Shown: in pieces, positions 7,255 to 14,360 of the stretch
Layout of the letters: each line of letters begins with the position of its first letter
Position numbering within the stretch: position 1 is the first letter of the stretch
Assembly: GCA_009936765.1 (NCBI GenBank)
Contig: JAACDL010000120.1
Coordinates: 1 to 23,712 of the forward strand
DNA: 23,712 nucleotides
Direction: 5' to 3'
Source: Methanobacteriota archaeon
GTDB lineage: Archaea > Thermoplasmatota > Poseidoniia > Poseidoniales > Poseidoniaceae
Made by a program: the position numbers and the translations under genes
Notes under the pieces: model-generated
Told to the model about the DNA's origin: nothing
The model's input: only the letters and a program-made list of their open reading frames with translations
Database searches by the model: none

Positions 7255-8198
7255 TGCTAATGCCTCCGTTCGAGTTACATCGTCCTTCTACAGTTGAAGA
7301 AGCATGTGCCATGGCTGCTAGCCTTATCGAATCAGGACAAGAGTTCGATTGGATTGCAGGTGGAACCGATTTGATTCCTAATTACAAATGGCATATCAAT
7401 ACTAAGCCACATGTCATTTCTTTAGCAAGGATAGAAGGAGTTTCTACAATTTCAATGAATGAAATCGGCTGTATGGCTCGACTTCATGACATTGCAGAAG
7501 GAGGTAATGCTCACCCATTAATCTCTGAAGCGGCAAGTAAGGTCGCTTCTTCATTAATTCGAAGACACGCAACACTTGGCGGTAACCTCTGCTTGGATAC
7601 TCGCTGTTTTTGGTACAATCAGGCCGAAGAATGGCGAAGTAGTATAGATTGGTGCCACAAGTGTGATTGCGGTACGGGTTCAGATTGTAGAGTGATTCCG
7701 AATCAAAATACATTGTGTGTTGCAACTTATCAAGGAGACCTCGCACCAAATTTGATGGTACTAAATGCAACAGTTCACTTAATTGGTCCAAAAGGAGCAA
7801 GGTCTGTTCTTCTACACGACTTCTACCAACTAGATGGCATGACTAGAAATATCCTCGAACCAGGAGAATTCATGCTCAAAATTACTCTGCCTGATGACGT
7901 TGCAGACTGGACTGGTTCTTATCGCAAACTTAGAGTTCGAGAATCATGGGATTTCCCTGAAGCAGGCGCAGCGGCCGCTTGGAAGAAAGGAGATAGAGGT
8001 ACCTTACGTGTAGCTACTACTGCTTTGGAAAGCATCCCTCGCCGCCACGACGAAGAAGTTGCTAGTGCTAATGGCGATGTGAAAGCAATTTGTGATGCGA
8101 TATACAAATCTACAAAACCAGTGAATAATACGGCACTACCGCCAAGGTATCGTAGGAATATGATCAAGGTACTTGTCAAAAGAGCTTGCGAGGAATGA
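7254..8198 (+). CDS. Molybdenum hydroxylase, FAD-binding medium subunit with HcrB-like [4Fe-4S] insertion
   Basis: FAD subunit of the same enzyme, 314 residues. The FAD-binding motifs are AGGTDL (35-40) and ATLGGNLC (106-113). Between them and the second half lies a ~40-residue insertion with a dense cysteine set: Cys118, Cys134, Cys137, Cys139, Cys145 and Cys155 (in LDTRCFWYNQ, DWCHKCDCGTG and NTLCVA). Ordinary xanthine dehydrogenase and CO dehydrogenase medium subunits lack it. It corresponds in place and context to the insertion in the beta subunit of 4-hydroxybenzoyl-CoA reductase, where four cysteines hold a [4Fe-4S] cluster. The subunit is otherwise normal in length. The start codon shares one base with the stop of the large subunit. 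The gene is directly followed, 2 nt after its stop, by a secreted-protein gene. I am confident of the family and fairly confident of the extra cluster; direction of electron flow and substrate are inference. Confidence 0.92.
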   Translation: MLMPPFELHRPSTVEEACAMAASLIESGQEFDWIAGGTDLIPNYKWHINTKPHVISLARIEGVSTISMNEIGCMARLHDIAEGGNAHPLISEAASKVASSLIRRHATLGGNLCLDTRCFWYNQAEEWRSSIDWCHKCDCGTGSDCRVIPNQNTLCVATYQGDLAPNLMVLNATVHLIGPKGARSVLLHDFYQLDGMTRNILEPGEFMLKITLPDDVADWTGSYRKLRVRESWDFPEAGAAAAWKKGDRGTLRVATTALESIPRRHDEEVASANGDVKAICDAIYKSTKPVNNTALPPRYRRNMIKVLVKRACEE

Positions 8199-8200
8199 AC

Positions 8201-9157
8201 ATGAAGAGATTTTTGGTAGTTATCGTGTTGATGGTTGCTTTAGTTCCGGCATCTACTGCTCAAGTCCCAGAACCAGAACCTCCTGGTTGGGAAATCGGGT
8301 GGGAAGGTGAAGATAATGTTGTTATCTTTGAATTAGATCCAGATACTTATGCATTTGAACTAATTCTTGAATTTTGGATTGAGAATACATATCTGATACC
8401 TATCGATGTAGATTTTGAAACAGAATTTGAAAGTGAATTTTTTGCTGAATCTGTTCAGGTAGACGACCCCGGCAAGGTTTCTATCTCTGCTAACTCAAAC
8501 GAAAGTTTCGAGTTAAAAATTTCTTGTCAAACCTCTTGCACCTTATGGAGCGCTAATAATGGGAGCTACCTGACCACAGTAGATTTTACAGCAACAAATT
8601 ATGTTGCAGACCAAGAACAAAGTAGCCAAGAAATCTCACAGAAAATCCAACCATCTTCTATTTACGGATTTGAAGTTACTTTTGAGCCTATTACAAATGG
8701 TAAAGGTCCAAAGATAAATGCAGGGACTTATGAGATGATTGATGTTATCATACGGTTGACTGGAAATTCTAATGATGCTATCTCAAAAATTGACATGTCG
8801 TTTAGAGGATGTCCTCAGATGAAATATGACGCAGATGATTCTGGCCTTGTTTCAGGAACAACCCTCAGTAGCGAATGGTATGGAATCGAAGGTCCAGTCA
8901 AATTGTCAGCTCCTTCAAGCCACCCAGACAAAATCTGTACATTCACCGTTACTGTAACTAGTGAAGGTAACGGTATTTCTTACAACGGCGAAGTTGAATT
9001 TGTAGTCGATGCGCCAGATGTAAAAGTGGCTGATGATGACGAAGATGATCAGGCATCGGAATCTTCTGATTTAAAAGTTGAAGATAACTCTCTGCCTGCA
9101 ATATCTTCACTAATATGCATGTTAACTGTAATGTTTGCCGCGGTAATTCGGCGATAA
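8201..9157 (+). CDS. Secreted, C-terminally anchored protein of unknown function
   Basis: Not a family I recognise. From ATG 8201 (SD GAGG 7 nt upstream; ATG 8195, overlapping the previous stop, is an alternative) the product has 318 residues. A clear signal peptide comes first (MKRFLVVIVLMVALVPASTAQ), followed by a Pro/Glu/Trp-rich mature start and ~230 residues that look like beta-sandwich domains (repeated FELxFWIEN, FEVTFEPIT, FTVTVTSEG patterns), with several cysteines that could form disulfides (Cys pair in SCQTSC). Near the end come an acidic stretch (DDDEDD), a hydrophobic helix (LPAISSLICMLTVMFAAV) and terminal Ile-Arg-Arg. That layout resembles archaeal C-terminal sorting signals or simple tail anchors. 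It begins 2 nt after the FAD-subunit stop, so it shares the transcript with the molybdenum hydroxylase; whether it works with it is unknown. Confidence 0.75.
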   Translation: MKRFLVVIVLMVALVPASTAQVPEPEPPGWEIGWEGEDNVVIFELDPDTYAFELILEFWIENTYLIPIDVDFETEFESEFFAESVQVDDPGKVSISANSNESFELKISCQTSCTLWSANNGSYLTTVDFTATNYVADQEQSSQEISQKIQPSSIYGFEVTFEPITNGKGPKINAGTYEMIDVIIRLTGNSNDAISKIDMSFRGCPQMKYDADDSGLVSGTTLSSEWYGIEGPVKLSAPSSHPDKICTFTVTVTSEGNGISYNGEVEFVVDAPDVKVADDDEDDQASESSDLKVEDNSLPAISSLICMLTVMFAAVIRR

Positions 9158-9181
9158 CTGGTATTAATATGGTGTATTCGG

Positions 9182-9198
9182 GGGATGATACGCATCCC
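9182..9198 (+). other. Short hairpin between the secreted-protein gene and the MoxR module
   Basis: GGGATG (9182-9187) pairs with CATCCC (9193-9198) around a 5-nt loop, 25 nt after the stop at 9157. It has no T-run behind it. It may mark the 3' end of the upstream operon or be incidental. Confidence 0.25.
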
Positions 9199-9242
9199 TA
9201 ATCTGTGATACTAACTCATTTAATCCGAGCAAGCCACGAGAA

Positions 9243-9250
9243 TCTATATG
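9243..9250 (+). promoter_or_regulatory. TATA-like box before the DUF4350/MoxR/DUF58 operon
   Basis: TCTATATG lies ~65 nt before the predicted start codon at 9312. Initiation would fall near 9272 and leave a leader of ~40 nt that includes the SD motif GAGGTG (9300-9305). It supports the view that this module is transcribed separately from the molybdenum hydroxylase operon. Confidence 0.35.
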
Positions 9251-9311
9251 AGGGTGGCGAAGTTGCGAAAGATGTTGCGTTTGTTCGTGGCCGATAATGA
9301 GGTGTCAAGAA

Positions 9312-10886
9312 ATGAGTGATGGAGAAGCCAAAGGCGTCAAGTTAGAAACTTGGCTTCTAGTTGGTTTCCTAACAGCAATGTTACTATCCACCACTGTTAT
9401 CGTTTTGACCTCTGCAAATAAAACAACAGTTTATTCTGCATATGTTACAGATGAAGATACTGTTATCCAATACCAACAAATCTCTTCCATGAGAAATGAT
9501 CTGGGAGATGGTGGAATGGACTACGTAATTGCTAACACAATGTCGACTCCTATGTTGGTAAACGATTGGAGGGAGCCGCATCGTACAATGTTAATTATCG
9601 CTGCACCTGAGAAACCGTTCGATAATTCTGAAGCACAGGCTATTCATGAATTCGTCACAGAGAAAGGCGGAAAGGTAATTATTGCTGCCAATTCAACAAA
9701 CGCTCAAACTGTGGCTGATGAGTTCGATGTGAAATATTTCGATGCTCCAGTAGTTGACCCTAACCGCTTTTACGACGTTACAGATTCTAATGGAGTAATA
9801 CAACCAGACGATTCACGAAAGTTGTGGACTGTTGCAGGAGTAAACAAAGTCTGGGATAATCAACTCGAACAGAAGCCTTACTGCACAAGCGACGACCTTT
9901 CAGATAGTGACCGATATGATGACTGTGCACTTCCAGTTCTATTCCATCGACCTACGGCAATGCAAGTCTTGGATTTTGATAACGAAGACCGTAATGTCAA
10001 GATATTGGCTCACGCATCAGGTTCCTCATTCATCGCTAGCGAGAATATGGATGCAAACGATCCAGACAATGCTAAACCAGGTGGTAACAACTCTGGATTG
10101 ATTATCCGAATGGATTACCCTGGAATAGAAACCATTGACCAAGTCAAGGGTATTAAAGAGGGTGAAGTCGATGTTACAGGTAGCATTGTATTCATTTCGG
10201 ATCATTCAGTATTTGCTAACCACCTTTGGGATATTGCAGATGCTGAAGTTACCGGTAAGGTCCAATGCGACAAAGGCTTTGAGGGAAGGCCATGTTGGTC
10301 TTCAACTCTATCTTCAAGCGATGGCACCCCAACTGAATGGAATGGGAATGAAGATTACTTTGTGACCCTAATTAGAGATATGATGGAGCATGAAAATGAT
10401 GATATCTCTACTGTAATCACCAGCGAAAATAGCAATTTCTACATCGTTTTCGATGAATCCCGCCACGTGACATCAGCAATGTCTTCGCCATTCACAGAAG
10501 CAATGGGCGCCATAGTTATGCTAACTAGTGATACCATGCTGAAATGGCTAATTGTACTAAATCTCATGGCTCTACTATCTATTGCCATCATGGTTGTCCC
10601 AGAGAAAGAGAATTGGCGCCATGTTTTCGATTTAACAAGATTCAGAGAAAGGCCGAACAAAGTCGATCCTAATCTTTACCTAAAGCGCGTACGAGAAGCT
10701 ATGATGGCTAAAGTGCGCCAATTTAACGACCTGACCCGTGATGAAATGGCCAGGAAAACCCCAGGTGAGGTACAGTCCATGGTAAAGGACCCACGCCTGA
10801 TCGAGTTGTTGTACTCACAACAGCGTTCATACTCCAACGAAGAATTAAGGCAATTATTGCAACAGATTCGACGTTGGGGAAAGTAA
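9312..10886 (+). CDS. DUF4350-like membrane protein, first gene of MoxR module
   Basis: Membrane protein of 524 residues, related in layout to DUF4350 proteins that accompany MoxR ATPases. Helix one is at ~11-33 (WLLVGFLTAMLLSTTVIVL). It is followed by a ~375-residue extracytoplasmic domain and a second helix at ~410-428 (KWLIVLNLMALLSIAIMVV), so both termini face the cytoplasm. The outer domain reads like a glutamine-amidotransferase/GATase-like fold without evident catalytic Cys: MLIIAAPEKPFDNSEAQAIH, then GGKVIIAANST, then IVFISDHSVFANHLW, then YIVFDESRH just before helix two, the order expected for the family. The last ~95 residues are a charged cytoplasmic tail with likely helices. I chose ATG 9312 because GAGGTG lies 6 nt upstream; ATG 9297 is less well placed. 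It is followed 18 nt later by moxR. Probably a scaffold or sensor for the AAA+ partner; the biochemical role is unknown. Confidence 0.75.
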   Translation: MSDGEAKGVKLETWLLVGFLTAMLLSTTVIVLTSANKTTVYSAYVTDEDTVIQYQQISSMRNDLGDGGMDYVIANTMSTPMLVNDWREPHRTMLIIAAPEKPFDNSEAQAIHEFVTEKGGKVIIAANSTNAQTVADEFDVKYFDAPVVDPNRFYDVTDSNGVIQPDDSRKLWTVAGVNKVWDNQLEQKPYCTSDDLSDSDRYDDCALPVLFHRPTAMQVLDFDNEDRNVKILAHASGSSFIASENMDANDPDNAKPGGNNSGLIIRMDYPGIETIDQVKGIKEGEVDVTGSIVFISDHSVFANHLWDIADAEVTGKVQCDKGFEGRPCWSSTLSSSDGTPTEWNGNEDYFVTLIRDMMEHENDDISTVITSENSNFYIVFDESRHVTSAMSSPFTEAMGAIVMLTSDTMLKWLIVLNLMALLSIAIMVVPEKENWRHVFDLTRFRERPNKVDPNLYLKRVREAMMAKVRQFNDLTRDEMARKTPGEVQSMVKDPRLIELLYSQQRSYSNEELRQLLQQIRRWGK

Positions 10887-10890
10887 CCTA

Positions 10891-10897
10891 AGGAGGT
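10891..10897 (+). promoter_or_regulatory. Strong Shine-Dalgarno of the moxR-like gene
   Basis: AGGAGGT is a perfect match to the archaeal anti-SD and lies 7 nt before ATG 10905. It fixes the start of the Ala/Pro-rich N-terminus, which might otherwise be doubted because of its low complexity. Confidence 0.8.
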
Positions 10898-10904
10898 AAA
10901 TGAC

Positions 10905-12083
10905 ATGCAGCCCGCACCACCACCACCCGCAGCCCCCCCTGCGCCGGCACCACCTGCACCAGCAGCACCGCCAGCACCGGCACCAGCCCCAGCAGCGCCT
11001 CAAGCGCCTGCACCTGTAGCTCCGGCACCTATGCCCGTAGCAGCAGCACCGGCTCCTGCCCCTGCAGCACCTGCACCAGCAGCACCAGCCCCGGCACAGG
11101 CACAGCCTAGACACCAGAGTAGCCCAGAGGTCCGTGAACGTCTTCAGGCCGTCGGAGCGATATCGCAAGCGATTAGCGCCGAAGTCCAGAAGGTAATTAT
11201 CGGTAAGGCACACGTTATTGACAATGTTCTGATCAATATTCTTTCGAACGGAAACTTACTGTTCGAAGATTATCCAGGACTTGCTAAGACTTTGATGACC
11301 AACACTTTCGCAGATGCGTTGGGTTGTGACTTCAAGCGTGTTCAGTTTACCCCGGATTTGCTACCTGCAGATATCACCGGTACAAACATCTACGATGCTA
11401 AGAAGGGAGAATTCACTTTCAAGCCAGGTCCACTATTCTGTAACCTGTTGCTAGCTGACGAGATTAACCGTGCTCCTCCTAAGACTCAAGCCGCTTTGCT
11501 TGAGGCTATGCAGGAGAAGCAGGTGACTATCGGAGCAGTCACTCACAAACTACCAGCACCATTCATTGTTATGGCAACCCAGAACCCTGTCGAACAGGAA
11601 GGTACCTACCCTCTACCTGAGGCGCAATTGGACCGTTTCATGTTCAAGATGAGCGTTGGATACCCTGACCGTGCAGACGAAGATGAAATTCTGCGCCGCC
11701 GTATTTCTCGTGGTAAGGATGCAGTCGATGTCGACGTCATTACCGACCCACAGCGTGTTATCGCTATGCAACAAGCATGTGAAGACATCTATGTCGACCC
11801 TGCTCTACGTATGTACATGGTTGAAGTTGTAACCAGAACTCGTGAAGATCCTCGTGTTCTAGTCGGAGCTTCTCCTCGTGGTTCTCAGGCATTACTGAAG
11901 ACATCACGAGCAGCAGCCGCTCTTCGTGGTCGTGACTTCGTCACACCTGATGACATCAAGGCCGTATCAGAGCTAGCGCTTGCTCACAGAATCATTCTGA
12001 AGCCAGAACACCAAATCAAAGGTTTGGAATCTGGAGAAGTTATTCAGACAATTCTACGCGAAGTACCAGTTCCAACCGTTTGA
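10905..12083 (+). CDS. MoxR-family AAA+ ATPase with Ala/Pro-rich N-terminal extension
   Basis: AAA+ ATPase of the MoxR class, thought to act as a chaperone-like factor with VWA/DUF58 partners. The 392-residue protein carries a Walker A variant EDYPGLAKT (121-129, Lys128), Walker B LLLADEIN (181-188, Asp185/Glu186), the MoxR block EAMQEKQVTIG (200-210), sensor 1 ATQNPVEQEGTYPLPEAQLD (224-243), and a lid domain with ASPRGSQALL (322-331). The family is ~320 residues long; the surplus is residues 2-67, made almost wholly of Ala and Pro with a few Gln, Val and Met. That tail is probably extended and flexible, and could bind partners or reach across from the ATPase ring. Its coding DNA is much richer in GC than the neighbouring sequence, by composition of the codons. 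The gene is flanked by the DUF4350-like and DUF58 genes, as in many MoxR operons. Substrates are unknown. Confidence 0.93.
   Translation: MQPAPPPPAAPPAPAPPAPAAPPAPAPAPAAPQAPAPVAPAPMPVAAAPAPAPAAPAPAAPAPAQAQPRHQSSPEVRERLQAVGAISQAISAEVQKVIIGKAHVIDNVLINILSNGNLLFEDYPGLAKTLMTNTFADALGCDFKRVQFTPDLLPADITGTNIYDAKKGEFTFKPGPLFCNLLLADEINRAPPKTQAALLEAMQEKQVTIGAVTHKLPAPFIVMATQNPVEQEGTYPLPEAQLDRFMFKMSVGYPDRADEDEILRRRISRGKDAVDVDVITDPQRVIAMQQACEDIYVDPALRMYMVEVVTRTREDPRVLVGASPRGSQALLKTSRAAAALRGRDFVTPDDIKAVSELALAHRIILKPEHQIKGLESGEVIQTILREVPVPTV
10908..11105 (+). repeat. Ala/Pro-rich low-complexity coding tract
   Basis: Codons for residues 2-67 of the MoxR-like protein alternate GCA/GCC/GCG with CCA/CCC/CCT/CCG in runs such as APAPAPAAP. 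The codons vary, so it is not a simple microsatellite, and the encoded amino-acid pattern seems to be kept by selection. The tract stands out as a GC-rich island and also creates a long meaningless Cys/Arg-rich frame on the other strand. Confidence 0.8.
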
Positions 12084-12119
12084 ATGGAATTAATCGAGAA
12101 TTAGAGAGAGGTGCGTAGC

Positions 12120-13433
12120 ATGTGGAGCCGTAAGAGTGCAATGTTAGGATCACTAGCAGTGGCAATGTATTTGCTTGGTTTAACGCTGAGGAATACTCAA
12201 CTTGTAACCATTGCAGTAGTTATCTTTGTGTTCCTTACATGGGCCGCTCTTTTCGGCGGCCACGCTGATGTTTCTGCAAGTGGCAGACGCGCCGATGAAT
12301 GGGGAGGGGAAGAAGGTGTATCACTTTCAAATGTCTCCGCCATGCGTAAACTCTCTAGTGCCCGAATCTTCGAAGACGGAGAAGTAGGAGTGACTTTGCG
12401 TATGCAAAATCAATCTGCACTTGGTAAGATTCTCGAAGTTAGAGATCGTGTTCCTGAAGTAATGCGTATCAAAGATGGTGCAAATTACATTTTGATGGAA
12501 CTTGGTCCACGTCGTGAAACCTTCATTGAATACACTGTTGAATGCCCGCTGAGAGGGTTCTACAGTCTTGGTCCGGTAGCAGTCCGTGTCCAAGACCCAT
12601 TCGGATTATTCCACAAGGAAAAGGAGCTGCATGTCTACAATGACTTCCTTGTGTTCCCGAAAATGGAAGACCTCAAAGAAACATTCGTTAAGTCCCGTGT
12701 CCCTAAGATCTTCACCGGTGCAGTTAATATCCGTCAACCAGGACCTGGTTCTGAATTCTACTCACTCCGTGAGTATTTCGAAGGTGACTCATTCCGAGCA
12801 ATTAACTGGTCTGCGTATGCTAGAAGTGGTAAGTTGATGGTCAACGAACGTGAAAGAGATGCAGTCAGCGATATCATCCTGATTGTAGATTCTCGTGCGG
12901 TATCTGAGACAGGACCTGTTTCTAGGAATGCTTTGGTATATTCTACCAGGGCTCCTGCTAGTCTTGCTAAGTATTTCTTAGGAAGGAGAGATTCTGTAGG
13001 ATTAATCACATATGGAGATGAAGTAGTAAGTGTCGATAGAGATACTGGAAAGAAACAACTCTACGTCATTTTAACTAAACTTGCAGGTGCAATGGCCCGT
13101 GGAAACATACCTCTACAAGTCGTTGTTAACCGAATCTTGCCACACATCAACAAAGGAAGTCCAATCATTGTTCTATCCAACTTAGAAGATGATCCAACTG
13201 TTGTCAGTGCATTGCGAGACTTCAGAGCTCGCGACTTCGATGTAACAGTACTTACACCATCTAGTCTAGAATTTGAATTCGATGCTAAGAGATTAGACCG
13301 TACTGGATACGAAGTTCTGAAAACAGAAAGAGACGTACTAATCAGTGAACTAAGAGGCTTAGGTGTCAATATAATGGATTGGGAGCCAGATATGCTCCTA
13401 TCTACCGCACTAGCAGGTGCAAGAGGATTCTGA
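12120..13433 (+). CDS. DUF58 protein (VWA-like), MoxR partner
   Basis: Membrane protein of 437 residues with two N-terminal helices (about 8-24 and 27-46) and a large cytoplasmic or surface domain. The DUF58 signature is clear: LREYFEGDSFRAINWSAYAR (216-235), followed by LMVNERERD, equivalent to the REYxPGDxxRxIDWxxxAR pattern. It runs into a von Willebrand A-like fold beginning IILIVDSRAVSETG (~252-265), where the metal-binding DxSxS is only partly kept. A short beta domain precedes it. DUF58 proteins typically occur beside MoxR ATPases and are thought to be their clients or effectors. ATG 12120 is chosen because GAGAGAGGTG (12104-12113) precedes it; GTG 12111 falls inside that SD. The gene lies 36 nt after moxR and its stop is overlapped by the SD of the next gene. 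Confidence 0.9.
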   Translation: MWSRKSAMLGSLAVAMYLLGLTLRNTQLVTIAVVIFVFLTWAALFGGHADVSASGRRADEWGGEEGVSLSNVSAMRKLSSARIFEDGEVGVTLRMQNQSALGKILEVRDRVPEVMRIKDGANYILMELGPRRETFIEYTVECPLRGFYSLGPVAVRVQDPFGLFHKEKELHVYNDFLVFPKMEDLKETFVKSRVPKIFTGAVNIRQPGPGSEFYSLREYFEGDSFRAINWSAYARSGKLMVNERERDAVSDIILIVDSRAVSETGPVSRNALVYSTRAPASLAKYFLGRRDSVGLITYGDEVVSVDRDTGKKQLYVILTKLAGAMARGNIPLQVVVNRILPHINKGSPIIVLSNLEDDPTVVSALRDFRARDFDVTVLTPSSLEFEFDAKRLDRTGYEVLKTERDVLISELRGLGVNIMDWEPDMLLSTALAGARGF

Positions 13434-13440
13434 GGAGGGA
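13432..13440 (+). promoter_or_regulatory. Shine-Dalgarno overlapping the DUF58 stop
   Basis: GAGGAGGGA begins inside the TGA stop of the DUF58 gene and lies 5 nt before ATG 13446. This suggests reinitiation or coupled translation of the two proteins. Confidence 0.7.
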
Positions 13441-13445
13441 AATGA

Positions 13446-14360
13446 ATGGCTACTAAATCTGGCGATACTGCACATCTTTACGATGGAAAGACTGTCCGTT
13501 CATCTGCTCCTTCAAGAAAGAAGTTAGCAGGAACCGCATCTTCTACTGGCGAAATTCCAAAGGATGCAATACCTACTGTAGAAATTCCGTCTTTCATAGA
13601 GAGCCTTCTAGGAGGACCGCTTGTTCCTAAGATGAAATTCCTACCTGCTGACAAGATGGTTCAGAATTTACAACTTGGATGCTACGGTGTATTAATCGCC
13701 TTAGGGGTGCTCACTTACATCGTAACTCCAGCAGTTGGTACAATCTGGTTTGCAATAACCGGTTCAATGGCCGCAGCAAATATTTTGCAACTGATAGTTG
13801 TAGTTGCTGCAATAGGTACTGGTTTCTGGGGAACAATGACTAGAGATGCTAGATTTATGCTAGCCTCCTATGTTCTGTTTATTTTGTCTGTAATGAGATT
13901 TGCTTCATCAAAGGTTTCACTTTCACAAGATGTGTTTGGCTTCGGAGACAGTCAATTCTTACTCACCATTTTGGTTGTAGTGTACGCTGTTTTACTGGTT
14001 ATGTATTTCGAACTTTCAAATGGAGTTCTTAGATTTAGTATGCTGGATACTTCAATTCGTACAAGAGAAGTATACGTAATGAACGTGAAGAAGATCATCG
14101 GCAAGTATCACCGTTCTCTGGTAATCAACCCTCTAATCGCTGGCACTTTGGCTATGCTTGTCCTATCGGTAAACACAATCTTACCAGCATTTATCTCATT
14201 ATTCTCTGCACAAACCGCACTCAGAATGGAAGAGTCTGTAGAATTGATTTCCGTCTACGGTGTCGCCTTAGGTACACTGTTCGTCTTTATCGTAGTTGGC
14301 GGCCTATTCGCACTAGACCTTCCAACTCACATACAGTCGTGGCGAGAGAACAAAGAGTGA
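13446..14360 (+). CDS. Polytopic membrane protein, last gene of MoxR module
   Basis: Family not recognised. The 304-residue product has a ~65-residue soluble, Ser/Thr/Lys-rich N-terminus and about six hydrophobic helices (near 78-97, 100-125, 136-152, 170-189, 229-252 and 268-290), ending in a short charged tail (WRENKE). Between helices four and five is a charged cytoplasmic-type loop (RTREVYVMNVKKIIGKYHR). It has no obvious transporter motif or catalytic residue. The tight spacing to the DUF58 gene and a shared direction put it in the same operon; other archaeal MoxR clusters also end with multi-pass membrane proteins, so it could be the membrane base of the complex. Its last 34 nt overlap the 3' end of the convergent aspartate kinase gene. 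Confidence 0.7.
   Translation: MATKSGDTAHLYDGKTVRSSAPSRKKLAGTASSTGEIPKDAIPTVEIPSFIESLLGGPLVPKMKFLPADKMVQNLQLGCYGVLIALGVLTYIVTPAVGTIWFAITGSMAAANILQLIVVVAAIGTGFWGTMTRDARFMLASYVLFILSVMRFASSKVSLSQDVFGFGDSQFLLTILVVVYAVLLVMYFELSNGVLRFSMLDTSIRTREVYVMNVKKIIGKYHRSLVINPLIAGTLAMLVLSVNTILPAFISLFSAQTALRMEESVELISVYGVALGTLFVFIVVGGLFALDLPTHIQSWRENKE

Noticed and set aside
3843..8198. Aerobic CO dehydrogenase (cox) operon
   Set aside because: The large subunit lacks the AYxCSFR active loop; it has SGAMRGHGA instead, and the FAD subunit has the HcrB-like insertion.
9182..9198. Intrinsic terminator
   Set aside because: Six-bp stem but no T-run after it; listed only as a hairpin.
9233..9291. Inverted GCCACGA/TCGTGGC pair
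   Set aside because: Seven bases separated by 45 nt; likely chance, with no conserved context visible.
10854..11213. Cys/Arg/Trp-rich open frame on the minus strand
   Set aside because: It is the antisense shadow of the Ala/Pro-rich moxR tract; its composition follows from complementing GCN and CCN codons and it has no SD.
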